Positions 55,859-64,000 are shown, counted from the stretch's first letter. The stretch: 64,000 nucleotides of DNA from Sphingomonas faeni (GCF_023195535.1 NZ_JALPNF010000010.1:1-64000), one strand, 5' to 3'. Notes: generated by a model not told the origin, from the sequence alone. A program made the numbers and translations.

Positions 55859-56885
55859 TCCGAGGGATCACACCCGCAGCTTGTTGACGTTCGATTGCTC
55901 TGATCAATGCGTCAACCGGGTCGCGATCCTCGTGGAAGCCGGCAAGGCGAATCTTGGTCATGTCGGAGATTACATCGGCCTCGGTGCCGAAGATGAAGTC
56001 GCCGAAGCTCCACCCCACCGCCTTCGTGAAATCGGTCTGGAGTAAGCCCGCGGATATCTGCCGCCATACGGGCTCGAGCGCTGGCATATGGTTAGTGAGC
56101 GCGAAGGGGATAGGCTCGCCAGTCTCGATGCCGAAATGCCGGGCAACCTTTTCCCACATGCGCCGCCAGCGGAACGGCGGGTGAACGTAGTTGAACGCCT
56201 GGTCGGCCGCTTCACTGGCGGTAGCGGCCCACAAGCTTGCGCGCGCCAGCGCATGTGCATCCGTCACCTGAACTAGGCAGTCATCATAGGTTGTACGGGA
56301 GCCTGGGAAGCGAAACGCTGCCCCGTCCGCGGCTGACAATGCGGCGTAGGCGCCGATCACCGTCGCGATATTCATCGCATTGCCGGCTGCGTCGCCAACG
56401 ACAACGTCCGGACGCAGGATCGACCATTCCGGTCCACCGGCGGCACGGCGCCGTTGTAACTCGCGTTCCTGCGTGAAATAGAAGTTCGGCCCGATCGGCC
56501 GCGGGTTTTCGTCCTCATAGAATGGCGTCGTTACTGGTCCGAGATGAACGCCGTAAACCTTTGCGCCCTGATACAGCACCACTCTTTCGAGCGGGGCGCT
56601 GGCAGCCTCTAAACCGTCCAGCAGGTTGCGGAGCATGGCCGAGTTGCGCTCGTCCTCCTCTGCCAAGCCTCCGCCTGGCCCATAGGCCGCATAAAAAAGG
56701 TGGGTGACATCGCTCGCTTTAGCCAGTGCAGTTCGGCTTGCCTCCGCGTCGCTAAGATCAGCAAGGATATCACCATGGCTACGCGACAGGGCTACACCAT
56801 GCCAGCCTGCCGTTCCGGCGATCTCTTCGAGGAGAGCCTTGCCGATAATGCCGCCTGAACCGGCAACGAGTGCAACGTTGGTCAA
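55842..56885 (-). CDS. PRISE-type SDR, iridoid synthase/progesterone 5-beta-reductase-like (347 aa)
   Basis: Extended SDR of the PRISE group, which reduces enones with NADPH. Start ALVAGSGGIIGKALLEEIAG, HLFYAAYGPGG, VLYQGAKVYGVHLGP, NFYFTQERELQRRRA (Tyr and Lys-like positions), WSILRPDVVVGDA and NYVHPPFRWRRMWEKVA are family features. Length is normal. Substrate unknown; bacterial members are poorly studied. It is followed by the GAF fragment, which overlaps its end by 17 bases in antisense. Confidence 0.87.
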   Translation of the reverse strand: MTNVALVAGSGGIIGKALLEEIAGTAGWHGVALSRSHGDILADLSDAEASRTALAKASDVTHLFYAAYGPGGGLAEEDERNSAMLRNLLDGLEAASAPLERVVLYQGAKVYGVHLGPVTTPFYEDENPRPIGPNFYFTQERELQRRRAAGGPEWSILRPDVVVGDAAGNAMNIATVIGAYAALSAADGAAFRFPGSRTTYDDCLVQVTDAHALARASLWAATASEAADQAFNYVHPPFRWRRMWEKVARHFGIETGEPIPFALTNHMPALEPVWRQISAGLLQTDFTKAVGWSFGDFIFGTEADVISDMTKIRLAGFHEDRDPVDALIRAIERQQAAGVIPRIKRAS

Positions 56886-57238
56886 GAACCTGCTCCTGGA
56901 TCATTGCGGGGAGGCTAACGGAACGATCCGCTCCGACAAACTATCCAGTCAATCGGTTCTGGCGTTAGCGTCCTTGAGGCATTTGACGCCAGCTGCATCA
57001 CCTTCATGAACGACCGACCGGAATTGAACGTGTGAAAGTTGCCACGACCGACCGCTTTTGGGTCAGCGCCGGGGGCGGGGCGGCGTGGTGTCGTCAAAAG
57101 CACGAAGTTGCGGATGGGAATGGTCGCCATCTGACTGTTTGCGCCTAAAGCCAACCTTTGAATCACCGAGAAGGCAGCTTAAAATCACGCGCCAGGCTGA
57201 CTTTCCTTTTTCGCGTTTTAGCCGCAAGAAACGGCTAG
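56886..57238. other. Gene-poor stretch between the PRISE and J-domain genes
   Basis: No supported gene in 353 bases. Promoters for both divergent neighbours must lie here. Small frames show no ribosome binding sites. Confidence 0.4.
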
Positions 57239-57775
57239 ATGGCTCTCTCACCCGACTATTATTCTGTTTTAGGGGTGCCCTCGACGGCAAGTCGCGAAAA
57301 TATCCACACCGCGTGGAAAGCGCTGCTCCGTCAATATCACCCCGATACCAATCATGGTGTGGATGTTGCTGCTCGTGCGAAAGAGATCAACGAGGCGTAT
57401 TCCGTTTTGGGGAAAAAGGAAGCACGCGCCGCCTATGATCGGTCGCAGATCAGGCCGTCTGCCCACCGAGCGACCGCGGACCGCCCGTTTCACCCCAGGA
57501 AAGCCGGCAGGCGCCCGACGCGAGCTAGCCCGTCGATACAGCCCAGCGGTAGCTTCTCGCAGCCGCTAGAGACCAACGAATGGCTGATGGGCCTTTTCCT
57601 GCTGATCCTCACCGCCGCACCGATCGCTACGATCCTGGTTCTGTGGAATGAGGAATCCGGATTGGCACCTACGGTTCGACGTAGCGTCGCCGCTCATCCC
57701 GTGCCTGAGCCTTCTGCAAAAGCCGTCCGCAGCTCATCGGGCACAAAACTCGGACTTGGACAGCCTGCTTCCTAA
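57239..57775 (+). CDS. Membrane J-domain protein (178 aa)
   Basis: N-terminal J-domain (residues 5-65) with the HPD motif in QYHPDTNHG, which would stimulate an Hsp70 ATPase. A Pro/Arg-rich linker and one membrane helix at about 115-138 (LMGLFLLILTAAPIATILVL) follow, then a short C-terminal tail. No zinc finger or client-binding domain, so it is a type III J-protein. The membrane helix suggests recruitment of DnaK to the inner membrane. Confidence 0.9.
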   Translation: MALSPDYYSVLGVPSTASRENIHTAWKALLRQYHPDTNHGVDVAARAKEINEAYSVLGKKEARAAYDRSQIRPSAHRATADRPFHPRKAGRRPTRASPSIQPSGSFSQPLETNEWLMGLFLLILTAAPIATILVLWNEESGLAPTVRRSVAAHPVPEPSAKAVRSSSGTKLGLGQPAS

Positions 57776-57954
57776 ACTATCGCCCAGTCGGGACATTCGA
57801 GTTCGCAGGGTCAGGCGCTAAAAGCGGTCGTAACGCGGAGATGAACGAGCGGCCGACGTTAGGAAGCTGGAAAGGGGGCGGGGACGTCTGATTATGGGTC
57901 TGGCGGATTGCGATCTACCGTTTGATCATTGCAGCGTCCGGCATCAGCCAACGG

Positions 57955-58314
57955 CTATTTGCGGTTCAAAGCGCGCTTGGCCTCAAACACGGCATCCGCA
58001 GCTTGGCCACCAACCCGGTCCACGTCGCGGTTAAACTGATCGACGACACGCGGAGCCGTCAGACCGTCGAGTCCCTTGCGCAGTAGACGCTGATACTCCT
58101 GCCGAGAGTTGGCCTTGGCAAATGTCCGAGCCTTGAATTCTGAGAGTGCGGCTTCGAATTTGAGACGATCTTTCGGACCAAGGTCAGCCTTTGCCGCACG
58201 TAGCGTCTGATCAAAGGTTGCGGCGCTGCTCCCGTCGATAACGGTCGGAGCGCTCGCGCCGACGCCGCAGGCAGAGACGAGCAAGCACGCGGATAGCAGG
58301 ATCAGGGGTCGCAT
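57955..58314 (-). CDS. Putative lipoprotein, DUF6694-like (119 aa)
   Basis: Signal peptide with lipobox LLVSACGVG (Cys at residue 16), then an all-helical mature domain (ATFDQTLRAAKADL, LKFEAALSEFKA). Lipidated and probably periplasmic, anchored in either membrane. Belongs by length and helices to a small family seen in many proteobacteria. Function unknown. Confidence 0.75.
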   Translation of the reverse strand: MRPLILLSACLLVSACGVGASAPTVIDGSSAATFDQTLRAAKADLGPKDRLKFEAALSEFKARTFAKANSRQEYQRLLRKGLDGLTAPRVVDQFNRDVDRVGGQAADAVFEAKRALNRK

Positions 58315-58423
58315 TTGATCACTCCTTAGATGAGATTAAAGTCGCGCGGAGTTTCGTAGCGGCGCGGCCCAGTCGTCAGGCTTAGCGGTCGCACGGTGAA
58401 GAACGCCCAGGCGAATGGTGTAG

Positions 58424-58813
58424 TTATCGGATGACCACGACCTTGGCGCCGGCATCGCCAGCAATATCCTTCCAGGCCTTGTCCGCTGTATAGGCCGGCG
58501 CCCCTACGCGTTTGGCAAGCGCCAGGCAAAAGCGATCGCCCAATGACAGCCCGGCGGATGCGGTCATCGATCGCAGGTCACCAGCCTCCCATGCCAGCGC
58601 ATCGTCAGCGGGCACTACTATATAGGGGAGGGCACCGAGCATGGCGCGAATGTCCTCAAGCGGCGCGCCGAGATGAACGAAGTGACTGATCACTTCGGCC
58701 TGATTGACCGCGCAGACCGACGCGTCCGCGATCACGCCGGCAACCTTGCTGGCGCCGCGCTCACCTTTGAGCAGCGCGAGGATCGCCGAGGCATCGAGCA
58801 CGACATGCGTCAT
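58424..58813 (-). CDS. vapC: PIN-domain toxin VapC (129 aa)
   Basis: Ribonuclease toxin of a type II toxin-antitoxin pair. Catalytic acidic residues: Asp in VVLDASAILAL, Glu in NQAEVISHF, Asp in LSLGDRFCLAL, and Asp in YTADKAWKDI. Its ATG overlaps the antitoxin stop by 4 bases. A second, related pair lies at 62642-63270 in opposite orientation. Confidence 0.93.
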   Translation of the reverse strand: MTHVVLDASAILALLKGERGASKVAGVIADASVCAVNQAEVISHFVHLGAPLEDIRAMLGALPYIVVPADDALAWEAGDLRSMTASAGLSLGDRFCLALAKRVGAPAYTADKAWKDIAGDAGAKVVVIR

Positions 58814-59052
58814 TCGCCGCTCTCCGCGCGTCGCGCCGCGAGAAAGGCATCAACCGAGGCCTCGGGATGTTGGGCATAGCGCTTGGCAATCGCCTGCGCC
58901 TTTGCCACAGCCTGATCAACCGTGCGCAAGATGACGCCATCTAACGTTTCTTCTACCAGCACCGCACCTCCACCTTCTAAACCAAGGCGTTTGCGAATGC
59001 CCACGGGTAGGCTCATGCGACCGTTGGACGTAATGTTTACTTGAAGGGTCAT
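58810..59052 (-). CDS. vapB: AbrB-type antitoxin VapB (80 aa)
   Basis: SpoVT/AbrB swapped-hairpin DNA-binding domain: VNITSNGRMSLPVGIRKRLG, then GAVLVEETLDGVILRT. The C-terminal helix (AVAKAQAIAKRYAQ, VDAFLAARRAE) would wrap and block the toxin. ATG at 59052 is preferred because the conserved start is MTLQVNI; the frame reaches 59103 without support. Confidence 0.92.
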   Translation of the reverse strand: MTLQVNITSNGRMSLPVGIRKRLGLEGGGAVLVEETLDGVILRTVDQAVAKAQAIAKRYAQHPEASVDAFLAARRAESGE

Positions 59053-59259
59053 AAGGCACCATCGATCAAAAGTGGCATTGCGAGAATATGATACCACACC
59101 CAAGATCGAAGGGGGAGGGGGCTGGTTAGTGCCTGATCAATCCCAGATGCCATAATAGTTACTAGCGATAAGATTTATTCCTGCTACTACCAAACCCTTG
59201 ATTGGGGTAGGGCGTCTGCATGCGCAATTTCGTCCAAAATGAGACTCTTTGCACCGGCG

Positions 59260-59273
59260 TGAGACTGGTCTCA
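59260..59273. promoter_or_regulatory. Palindrome between vapB and the tyrosine recombinase
   Basis: TGAGACTGGTCTCA is a perfect 14-bp symmetric site, extended by GCACC and GGTGC outside it (59251-59279). A direct repeat TGAGACT occurs 21 bases before. It may be an operator or recombination site. Confidence 0.5.
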
Positions 59274-59337
59274 TGGTGCGTGCGTCGGCGATCGCGCGGG
59301 CGCGCATCGCAACTGCCGCCCCGAAACCGCTCTGCTA

Positions 59338-60393
59338 GTGAGTAGCGCGGAGGAAAGTGGGGCAGGGGGCTTAGACCCCAGTCCAGGCACGTCGCTGATC
59401 GTCGCACCTGGCACCGCACAAGCGCTGCTGAGCGGCATCACGGCGGAGGACGGGGCGCGGGTGAAGGCATATGTCGCACGTGCTTCGGCCGCCTCGACCG
59501 TGCGAGCTTATCAATCTGATTGGCGGCTGTTCACCGAATGGTGCTCTGCGCGCGGCTACCGGCCGCTGCCGGCAACGCCGGAAGTGACCAGCGCCCATCT
59601 CGCCGAGATAGCCGAGATCGGCACTGCCTTCTCCGCGGGTCGGCCCTTGTCGAAGGCGTCGATCGAGCGCCGCCTCGCGGCAATCGTGTTCGTCCACCGT
59701 GCGGCAGGCGTCGAGCCGCCCACAACCCAGATGGGCGCCGCCACCCTCACCACAATGATGCGCGGTATCCGCCGAGCCAAGCGCACGGACAAACCCGGCA
59801 ATAAGAGGCCTGCCGACGCTGACGTGCTGCGCGACATCATCCGCGGCATCACCGGCGACACCATGCTCGACCTGCGTGACCGCGCGCTGCTGACAATGGG
59901 CATGATGGGCGCGTTCCGGCGCTCTGAGCTGGTGCGGATCAGGGTCGAGGATATCGCCCCGCATCCGCGCGGCCTATCGGTATCGATCCCGTTCTCGAAG
60001 GGTGACCAGGGCGGGGAAGGGCAGTCGGTCGCAATCCTCGAAGGGCGGCGGATCGAGCCGGTGCGCCATTACCGCGCCTGGATCGAAGCGGCGGGCATCA
60101 GTGAGGGGGCGGTGTTTCGAAGGCTCACACCGCACGGGCGGGTCACGGAGACCGCGCTTAGCGAGCAGTCTGTTGCGCTGGTGGTGAAGAAACGCGCTGC
60201 CGCAGTCGGCTACGATCCGGCGCTGTTCGCCGGCCATTCACTCCGCGCTGGCTTCCTGACGGAGGCGGGCCGCACCGGTGCGACCCTTTTTAAGATGAAG
60301 GAACACAGCCGGCATAAGTCGATTGAGATGCTGAGCACCTACGTTCGGGACGAAGAGGCGTTTCGTAATCACGCCGCAGAGGGTTTCGCATAA
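59338..60393 (+). CDS. Tyrosine recombinase / site-specific integrase (351 aa)
   Basis: N-terminal SAM-like domain (AYQSDWRLFTEWCSARGY) and catalytic domain with Arg in GAFRRSELVRIR, Lys in PFSKGDQG, HxxR in GHSLRAGFLTEA, His in HSRHKSIEM and nucleophile Tyr in LSTYVRDEEAF. All are present. GTG at 59338 is the first usable codon. Together with the two VapBC modules it suggests a mobile island. It is a distant relative of the 4248 recombinase, not a recent copy. Confidence 0.9.
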   Translation: MSSAEESGAGGLDPSPGTSLIVAPGTAQALLSGITAEDGARVKAYVARASAASTVRAYQSDWRLFTEWCSARGYRPLPATPEVTSAHLAEIAEIGTAFSAGRPLSKASIERRLAAIVFVHRAAGVEPPTTQMGAATLTTMMRGIRRAKRTDKPGNKRPADADVLRDIIRGITGDTMLDLRDRALLTMGMMGAFRRSELVRIRVEDIAPHPRGLSVSIPFSKGDQGGEGQSVAILEGRRIEPVRHYRAWIEAAGISEGAVFRRLTPHGRVTETALSEQSVALVVKKRAAAVGYDPALFAGHSLRAGFLTEAGRTGATLFKMKEHSRHKSIEMLSTYVRDEEAFRNHAAEGFA

Positions 60394-60415
60394 GTACCCG
60401 TTGGAAAAGGATACA

Positions 60416-60754
60416 ATGATGAGCGATGGATTGACGCTGTCGGCAGAAGGCGCGGCGCAAATCAGTGATAACGACCGCGATGAGTTGATCCGGAACATTC
60501 GGGCAATCGTCCAAGACGTCGAAAACCTGTACCGGCCAACGCGGGCCGAGATGCCCTCCCACAGGGTAAGCAGCGACCCGGTCATGCTGGGGCTTTACGG
60601 TGCGCGCGATGGTCTCATTGCGGCGGAGAATTCGATCCTGAAAATTGCCTTGGGCTCCGCTAGCGAGGAAAAGCTTGAAGGCGTGCACCCGGTGGATATC
60701 GAGATCGACAAACTTTTCGACCAGACGAACCCAGATGAGCGATCGAAGCCCTGA
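60416..60754 (+). CDS. Hypothetical helical protein (112 aa)
   Basis: ATG at 60416 follows AAAAGG. Mostly amphipathic helices with LIRNIRAIVQDVENL and ARDGLIAAENSILKIAL, soluble and acidic. No family recognised. It lies 22 bases after the recombinase and before the tail-anchored protein gene. Confidence 0.6.
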   Translation: MMSDGLTLSAEGAAQISDNDRDELIRNIRAIVQDVENLYRPTRAEMPSHRVSSDPVMLGLYGARDGLIAAENSILKIALGSASEEKLEGVHPVDIEIDKLFDQTNPDERSKP

Positions 60755-60823
60755 AAGGGAATCTGATTGGTTTACTCCAACGACTGCGGAGGTCATCCTA
60801 CGCGCAACGGGGTGGAGCAAGTG

Positions 60824-61669
60824 ATGGCCGAGGACGATAAGCGATTGAGCCAAACGCTCGATGAAATGAATCGCGACGTCACTCTCAAGCTAGTGCCTTA
60901 TGGCGGCCGCGTTTTCGTTAATAATGCCGACGTTAATCGAGTCGACGAATGCTCGATTGAGCTGAAATGCTGGTTTTCGCCTGCCGCATTTAGTCTCGAC
61001 GTGACAATCGGAGAGGAAGAACATTCTCGCGTTACCCACTATTCGGACGAGGACGAAGGCGGGCAGGAAAGTGGTCAGGCAGAGCAGGATATCGGGTGGC
61101 AGCTTGGCGACGTGCCAATAATGCTTACCCTCTATCGCGTTGACGAAAGATGGCTGAACGAAAGCGGAGAGAAGAATAATGGATCGCCCGTTCTGGGCAG
61201 GCTTCATTATTATCCGCGTATCAATACGGCCGATGGGGTTGTCAAAGACAAACGACCCACAGTCACGGCCTGGACCTGTTTGGGCGCCGACAACTTCGCG
61301 CTTCTCCGCAGTCGCCTCATCGATTTTAAGAAGCACGATTTTGAGATCGGGCTGTCGGTGCTGTTCCCTCATGGCACTGTTGAAAGCCAGGGATTTATGG
61401 GGAAGCGCATCAAATGGAATGGCGAGGGGGAACTGCCCGTAAAGTCCGCATCGATCGTTTGGCGCAAGGAGGACTGGTCGTCGGACTTCCACCGCAAAGA
61501 GCGGATGTTTGACGATAAACCTAAAGCTGAACTGCCCTTCGACCCGCCCCGCGAACATATCGAGGTGATGGACGCGACGAGAAGGATTGAGGCTGCGCTA
61601 GGGCGGCTTGTTACGCCGATCTGGCTGACCGTCGCAGCATTAATCGTTCTGGCGTTCCTAAGACGTTAG
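60824..61669 (+). CDS. Hypothetical protein with C-terminal membrane anchor (281 aa)
   Basis: A soluble body of mixed beta strands (LKLVPYGGRVFVNNAD, KCWFSPAAFSLDVTIGEE) and a single C-terminal helix (VTPIWLTVAALIVLAFLRR) that would anchor it to the inner membrane, facing the cytoplasm. ATG at 60824 follows GGAGCAAG; an upstream start at 60767 is possible. No family recognised. Composition and tail-anchor resemble accessory proteins of mobile islands, including some phage defence effectors, but this is speculation. Confidence 0.6.
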   Translation: MAEDDKRLSQTLDEMNRDVTLKLVPYGGRVFVNNADVNRVDECSIELKCWFSPAAFSLDVTIGEEEHSRVTHYSDEDEGGQESGQAEQDIGWQLGDVPIMLTLYRVDERWLNESGEKNNGSPVLGRLHYYPRINTADGVVKDKRPTVTAWTCLGADNFALLRSRLIDFKKHDFEIGLSVLFPHGTVESQGFMGKRIKWNGEGELPVKSASIVWRKEDWSSDFHRKERMFDDKPKAELPFDPPREHIEVMDATRRIEAALGRLVTPIWLTVAALIVLAFLRR

Positions 61670-61735
61670 GCCAGCGCTCGCTTTGACATCACGGCCGTTC
61701 GGCCAAAAACAGCTACCGCAAACGCTGCAAGGCCC

Positions 61736-62326
61736 TCACGCGCGATCGTCGGGCGCTTCAGCGATCACACGTTGCACGTTTTCCAGCAGAATGGTCATGA
61801 GCTGCTCGGGTGCGACATGCTCTGTCATTGCGCGGGCAACGGTATTGGTGATGATCGCTGCTGCAATATCGTAAGCAGAGGCATCAAGCGGCGCAGCGCT
61901 AGCAAAACTATTACTAACCCCCCGCGCAATCGTCGGTACGAGGCGATCGAGGTTGTCGCGAGATTGAGTCGCAACCAGAACGTTAGATGTCTCGGGCTGA
62001 TGATCGAGGTATTTCCTCCCAGCGGTAACGACGAACTCAAGCACGAACATCAGGCCTTTTCGGTCAAGGCGGTGCGCTGCGATGGTCTCGTCTGTAGCAT
62101 CTGGATAGTGGGTTAAAATGAGGTCCCGCTCAGCCCGGGAAACCGAGAGCCGAAACGGATCTGCGAGAATCTGCAAGCCGGCCAGCAGCATCGCGGCACC
62201 GGCAACGGTGGGATCGCCTCCCCGACCAACGTGCTCGTGAAAGAGCTTGTCCTGAAGCTGCTCGACTTCATCGAACTCGCCACCATCAATCATCCCGGGT
62301 CTCCTGCCGCCATATATTTCGATCAT
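61736..62326 (-). CDS. Hypothetical protein (196 aa)
   Basis: Starts at ATG 62326 or 62293 (MIDGGEFDEVEQLQDKLFHE). All-helical, soluble, with VAGAAMLLAGLQILADPFRL and AAAIITNTVARAMTEHV. Probably a real gene as codon use is normal, but no family is recognised. Convergent with the tail-anchored protein gene. Confidence 0.6.
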   Translation of the reverse strand: MIEIYGGRRPGMIDGGEFDEVEQLQDKLFHEHVGRGGDPTVAGAAMLLAGLQILADPFRLSVSRAERDLILTHYPDATDETIAAHRLDRKGLMFVLEFVVTAGRKYLDHQPETSNVLVATQSRDNLDRLVPTIARGVSNSFASAAPLDASAYDIAAAIITNTVARAMTEHVAPEQLMTILLENVQRVIAEAPDDRA

Positions 62327-62641
62327 ACCGGCGCTGTCGCCTCAATCAATCAATAGGGCAGCTCAGATGAGGAGCCGTGGTCTGCCTATGGCAGTCCGCG
62401 GATCATCGGTCCGCTTTACGTCCACGGGCGCAGGGGTGAGCGTCACGATTTATCGGTTCGAAGAGGGTATACGTTAAAAGCACCGGAGATTATGCACGTG
62501 GGGCAGCTTCACGTCGATGAGCCATAATCCAAACGGTGTGGTACAAACGAGGCTCGCTGGCATACCGTGGGGACGGTTGCTGCTAAGCCGGGATATCCCT
62601 AGAAGATGATGACGATGCTGATCAGAGGTACAGAGGCCGTC
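62327..62641. other. Gap upstream of the second VapBC module
   Basis: No supported gene in 315 bases. It should hold the vapBC promoter and operator. A GAGGGTATAC sequence here (62465-62474) is also found at 10247-10256. Confidence 0.4.
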
Positions 62642-62887
62642 ATGACGCTACAGATCAACATAACGCCAAACGGGCGCATGAGCCTGCCCGCTGACGTTCG
62701 CAAGCGGTTGGGCCTGACGGGTGGCGGTGCGGTATATCTCGACGAAACCGAAGATGGCGTTGTTCTGCGAACCGCCAGCCAAGCGGTGGCAAGGGCGCAG
62801 GCGCTGGCCGAGCAATATACCGGCGGTAATCCCGACGCCTCTGTTGACGCATTCCTCAATCGGCGTCGCGAAGATAGCGGCGAATGA
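62642..62887 (+). CDS. vapB: AbrB-type antitoxin VapB, second copy (81 aa)
   Basis: Paralogue of the 59052 antitoxin: INITPNGRMSLPADVRKRLG, then GAVYLDETEDGVVLRT and the toxin-binding helix AVARAQALAEQYTGG. The two are clearly related in every block but differ at many positions, so cross-talk between the pairs may be limited. ATG at 62642 gives the conserved MTLQINI start; the frame opens at 62606. Confidence 0.92.
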   Translation: MTLQINITPNGRMSLPADVRKRLGLTGGGAVYLDETEDGVVLRTASQAVARAQALAEQYTGGNPDASVDAFLNRRREDSGE

Positions 62888-63270
62888 GCGTGGTTCTCGA
62901 CGCCTCGGCTCTCATCGCAATGATCAAGGGTGAAAAGGGATCTACCAAGGTTGCAGCCGGTATCGCCGGTGCGCGAGTGAGCAGCGTGAACTACGCTGAG
63001 GTGGTGACCCACTTCATTCATACCGGAATGCCCGAGCGAGAAGTTGATGCCATGCTTGATCCGCTGCCACTGACGGTAGTGCCGGCCGACAAGGCCTTGG
63101 CGAAAATCGCCGGGCGGCTGCGCGCCGCGACGGCCGAGGCGGGCCTTAGCCTTGGAGATCGCTTTTGTCTGGCTCTAGCCCGACGGGATGGATTGCCCGC
63201 TTGGACCAGCGACCAGAACTGGAAGAAGATCGCGGATGCAGTCGAGGTCAAGGTCGTGACGATCCGCTAG
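62884..63270 (+). CDS. vapC: PIN-domain toxin VapC, second copy (128 aa)
   Basis: Catalytic acidic residues as in the first copy: Asp in VVLDASALIAM, Glu in NYAEVVTHF, Asp in LSLGDRFCLAL and Asp in TSDQNWKKIAD. Overlaps its antitoxin stop by 4 bases (ATGA). It would cleave RNA when VapB is degraded. Confidence 0.93.
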   Translation: MSVVLDASALIAMIKGEKGSTKVAAGIAGARVSSVNYAEVVTHFIHTGMPEREVDAMLDPLPLTVVPADKALAKIAGRLRAATAEAGLSLGDRFCLALARRDGLPAWTSDQNWKKIADAVEVKVVTIR

Positions 63271-63654
63271 AACTTGGCGGGAAGGGCAGGGGGCAACCAC
63301 CTGTCGATCCTCTGGAAGCGGAAGGTCTGCATCCTGGTGGAAAACCGCCTGTCCGCTGTTGGGCGGCGTTTCGGCGAAAGCTGCCGGGCGACTTCCGACC
63401 CATAGTAAGTCATTCAGGACAACTTTTCTGCTCCCTGAAAGCCGCCGTCCGGCCGCGCGGTTGGCTGCGGCTCAGCTGAACGAGCCGGGCACCGGCTCCT
63501 GCGTAGCGACACCGTTAACGCACAGGTTAGCGTGTCGCAGATGTGCGTTGAAAGTCGCGTAATTCCGCGACTGACATTCGCGACAGCTACGCCGTCAGCC
63601 GACCACGCTTGAGCTGGTGTAGCGAAACTCAGGATATTCGCGACAATCCTCCCA
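63271..63654. other. Gene-poor stretch with small repeats
   Basis: No supported gene in 384 bases. GTCGCG and CGCGAC recur within 63555-63590 (around TAATTC), giving short hairpins with the repeated pieces of ATTCGCGACA at 63576 and 63638. They may belong to a mobile-element end. Confidence 0.4.
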
Positions 63655-64000
63655 CTAACCCATGACGATCATCTCGGTCGCGATCAGCGCGAGCAGGACC
63701 ATGACGAGCTGGCGGAAGCGCTCAACGGGCAGACGCTTGATGAGCAAGCACCCCGCCCAGGTGCCAACGATCATCGCCAGCCCCATCGCGATCGCCAGCG
63801 GCCAGAAGGTTGGTCCAAGGTCGATCGTCGCGCCGTAAACAATTGTCTTGGCACTGTGCATCACGATCGAGGCGACCGCGTCACTCGCGACATAGGCAAG
63901 CGGTGGCAAACCGAGGCTCAGGAACACCGCTGCGCCGAGCGGCCCGGCGCTCCCGACTAGCCCGGACAACAGGCCGGTCACACCGCCCCCGATCACCAGC
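63655..64000 (-). CDS. TauE/SafE-family permease, partial (C-terminal about 115 aa)
   Basis: Membrane protein of the sulfite/sulfonate exporter family (TSUP). Visible helices: TGLLSGLVGSAGPLGAAVFL with the G-rich core, VASDAVASIVMHSAKTIVYG, FWPLAIAMGLAMIVGTWAG and LVMVLLALIATEMIVMG at the C-terminus. The gene continues to the right beyond 64000. Substrate unknown. Confidence 0.85.
   Translation of the reverse strand, partial: LVIGGGVTGLLSGLVGSAGPLGAAVFLSLGLPPLAYVASDAVASIVMHSAKTIVYGATIDLGPTFWPLAIAMGLAMIVGTWAGCLLIKRLPVERFRQLVMVLLALIATEMIVMG

Overview
The window reads as a high-GC alphaproteobacterium, most likely Sphingomonas or a close relative. The reasons are a pqqABCDE operon of alphaproteobacterial layout, a porin with the short N-terminal helical motif usual in this group, a DUF5818-type protein, TonB receptor and quinoprotein families typical of sphingomonads, and several IS families. 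No rRNA, tRNA or CRISPR array was seen. All family names come from reading motifs by eye, not from searches.

Region 1 (1-12 kb) is accessory DNA. It holds the end of an IS3-family transposase, translationally coupled genes of unknown function, a tyrosine recombinase (4248-5483), a remnant of a molybdenum hydroxylase gene, a Crp/Fnr regulator of lower GC, a complete IS66 element (7479-9990) with a nonsense mutation in tnpC, and small hypothetical genes.

Region 2 (12-38.5 kb) is the metabolic core: periplasmic, PQQ-dependent alcohol oxidation. It contains pqqABCDE, acetyl-CoA synthetase, a porin, a beta-propeller protein, cytochrome c550 (PedF-like), a quinoprotein-associated binding protein, and a PQQ alcohol dehydrogenase with the extra Asp that marks lanthanide-dependent enzymes. 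It also has a LuxR-type response regulator, a cytosolic hybrid histidine kinase, a FIST sensor protein, DUF779, aldehyde dehydrogenase, pseudoazurin, an EthD-like protein, a CxxxCW rhodanese-like protein, a SoxYZ-like carrier and a zinc hydrolase. A TonB receptor and an OmpR/kinase pair follow. Alcohol would be oxidised in the periplasm, electrons passed to cytochrome c or pseudoazurin, aldehyde oxidised to acid in the cytoplasm, and acetate activated by Acs. A short motif (CCAAAG-N3-5-AT) recurs in four of the promoters and may define one regulon.

Region 3 (38.5-53.6 kb) is bounded by two oppositely oriented copies of one IS481-family element. Between them lie genes for electrophile, quinone and formaldehyde handling: SDR and MDR oxidoreductases, a DOPA-dioxygenase-like enzyme, a DJ-1/PfpI protein, two antibiotic-biosynthesis-monooxygenase-like proteins, glutathione-dependent formaldehyde dehydrogenase with FrmR, and LysR and TetR regulators. 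The arrangement looks like a composite transposon. One IS copy carries a 22-bp tandem expansion that breaks its transposase.

Region 4 (53.6-64 kb) is a second accessory stretch: an IS3 element with damaged orfA sitting in a truncated gene, a pseudogene of photoactive yellow protein next to a GAF fragment, a PRISE-type reductase, a membrane J-domain protein, a lipoprotein, and an island with a tyrosine recombinase and unknown genes lying between two oppositely oriented, paralogous VapBC modules. The window ends inside a TauE/SafE-family permease gene.
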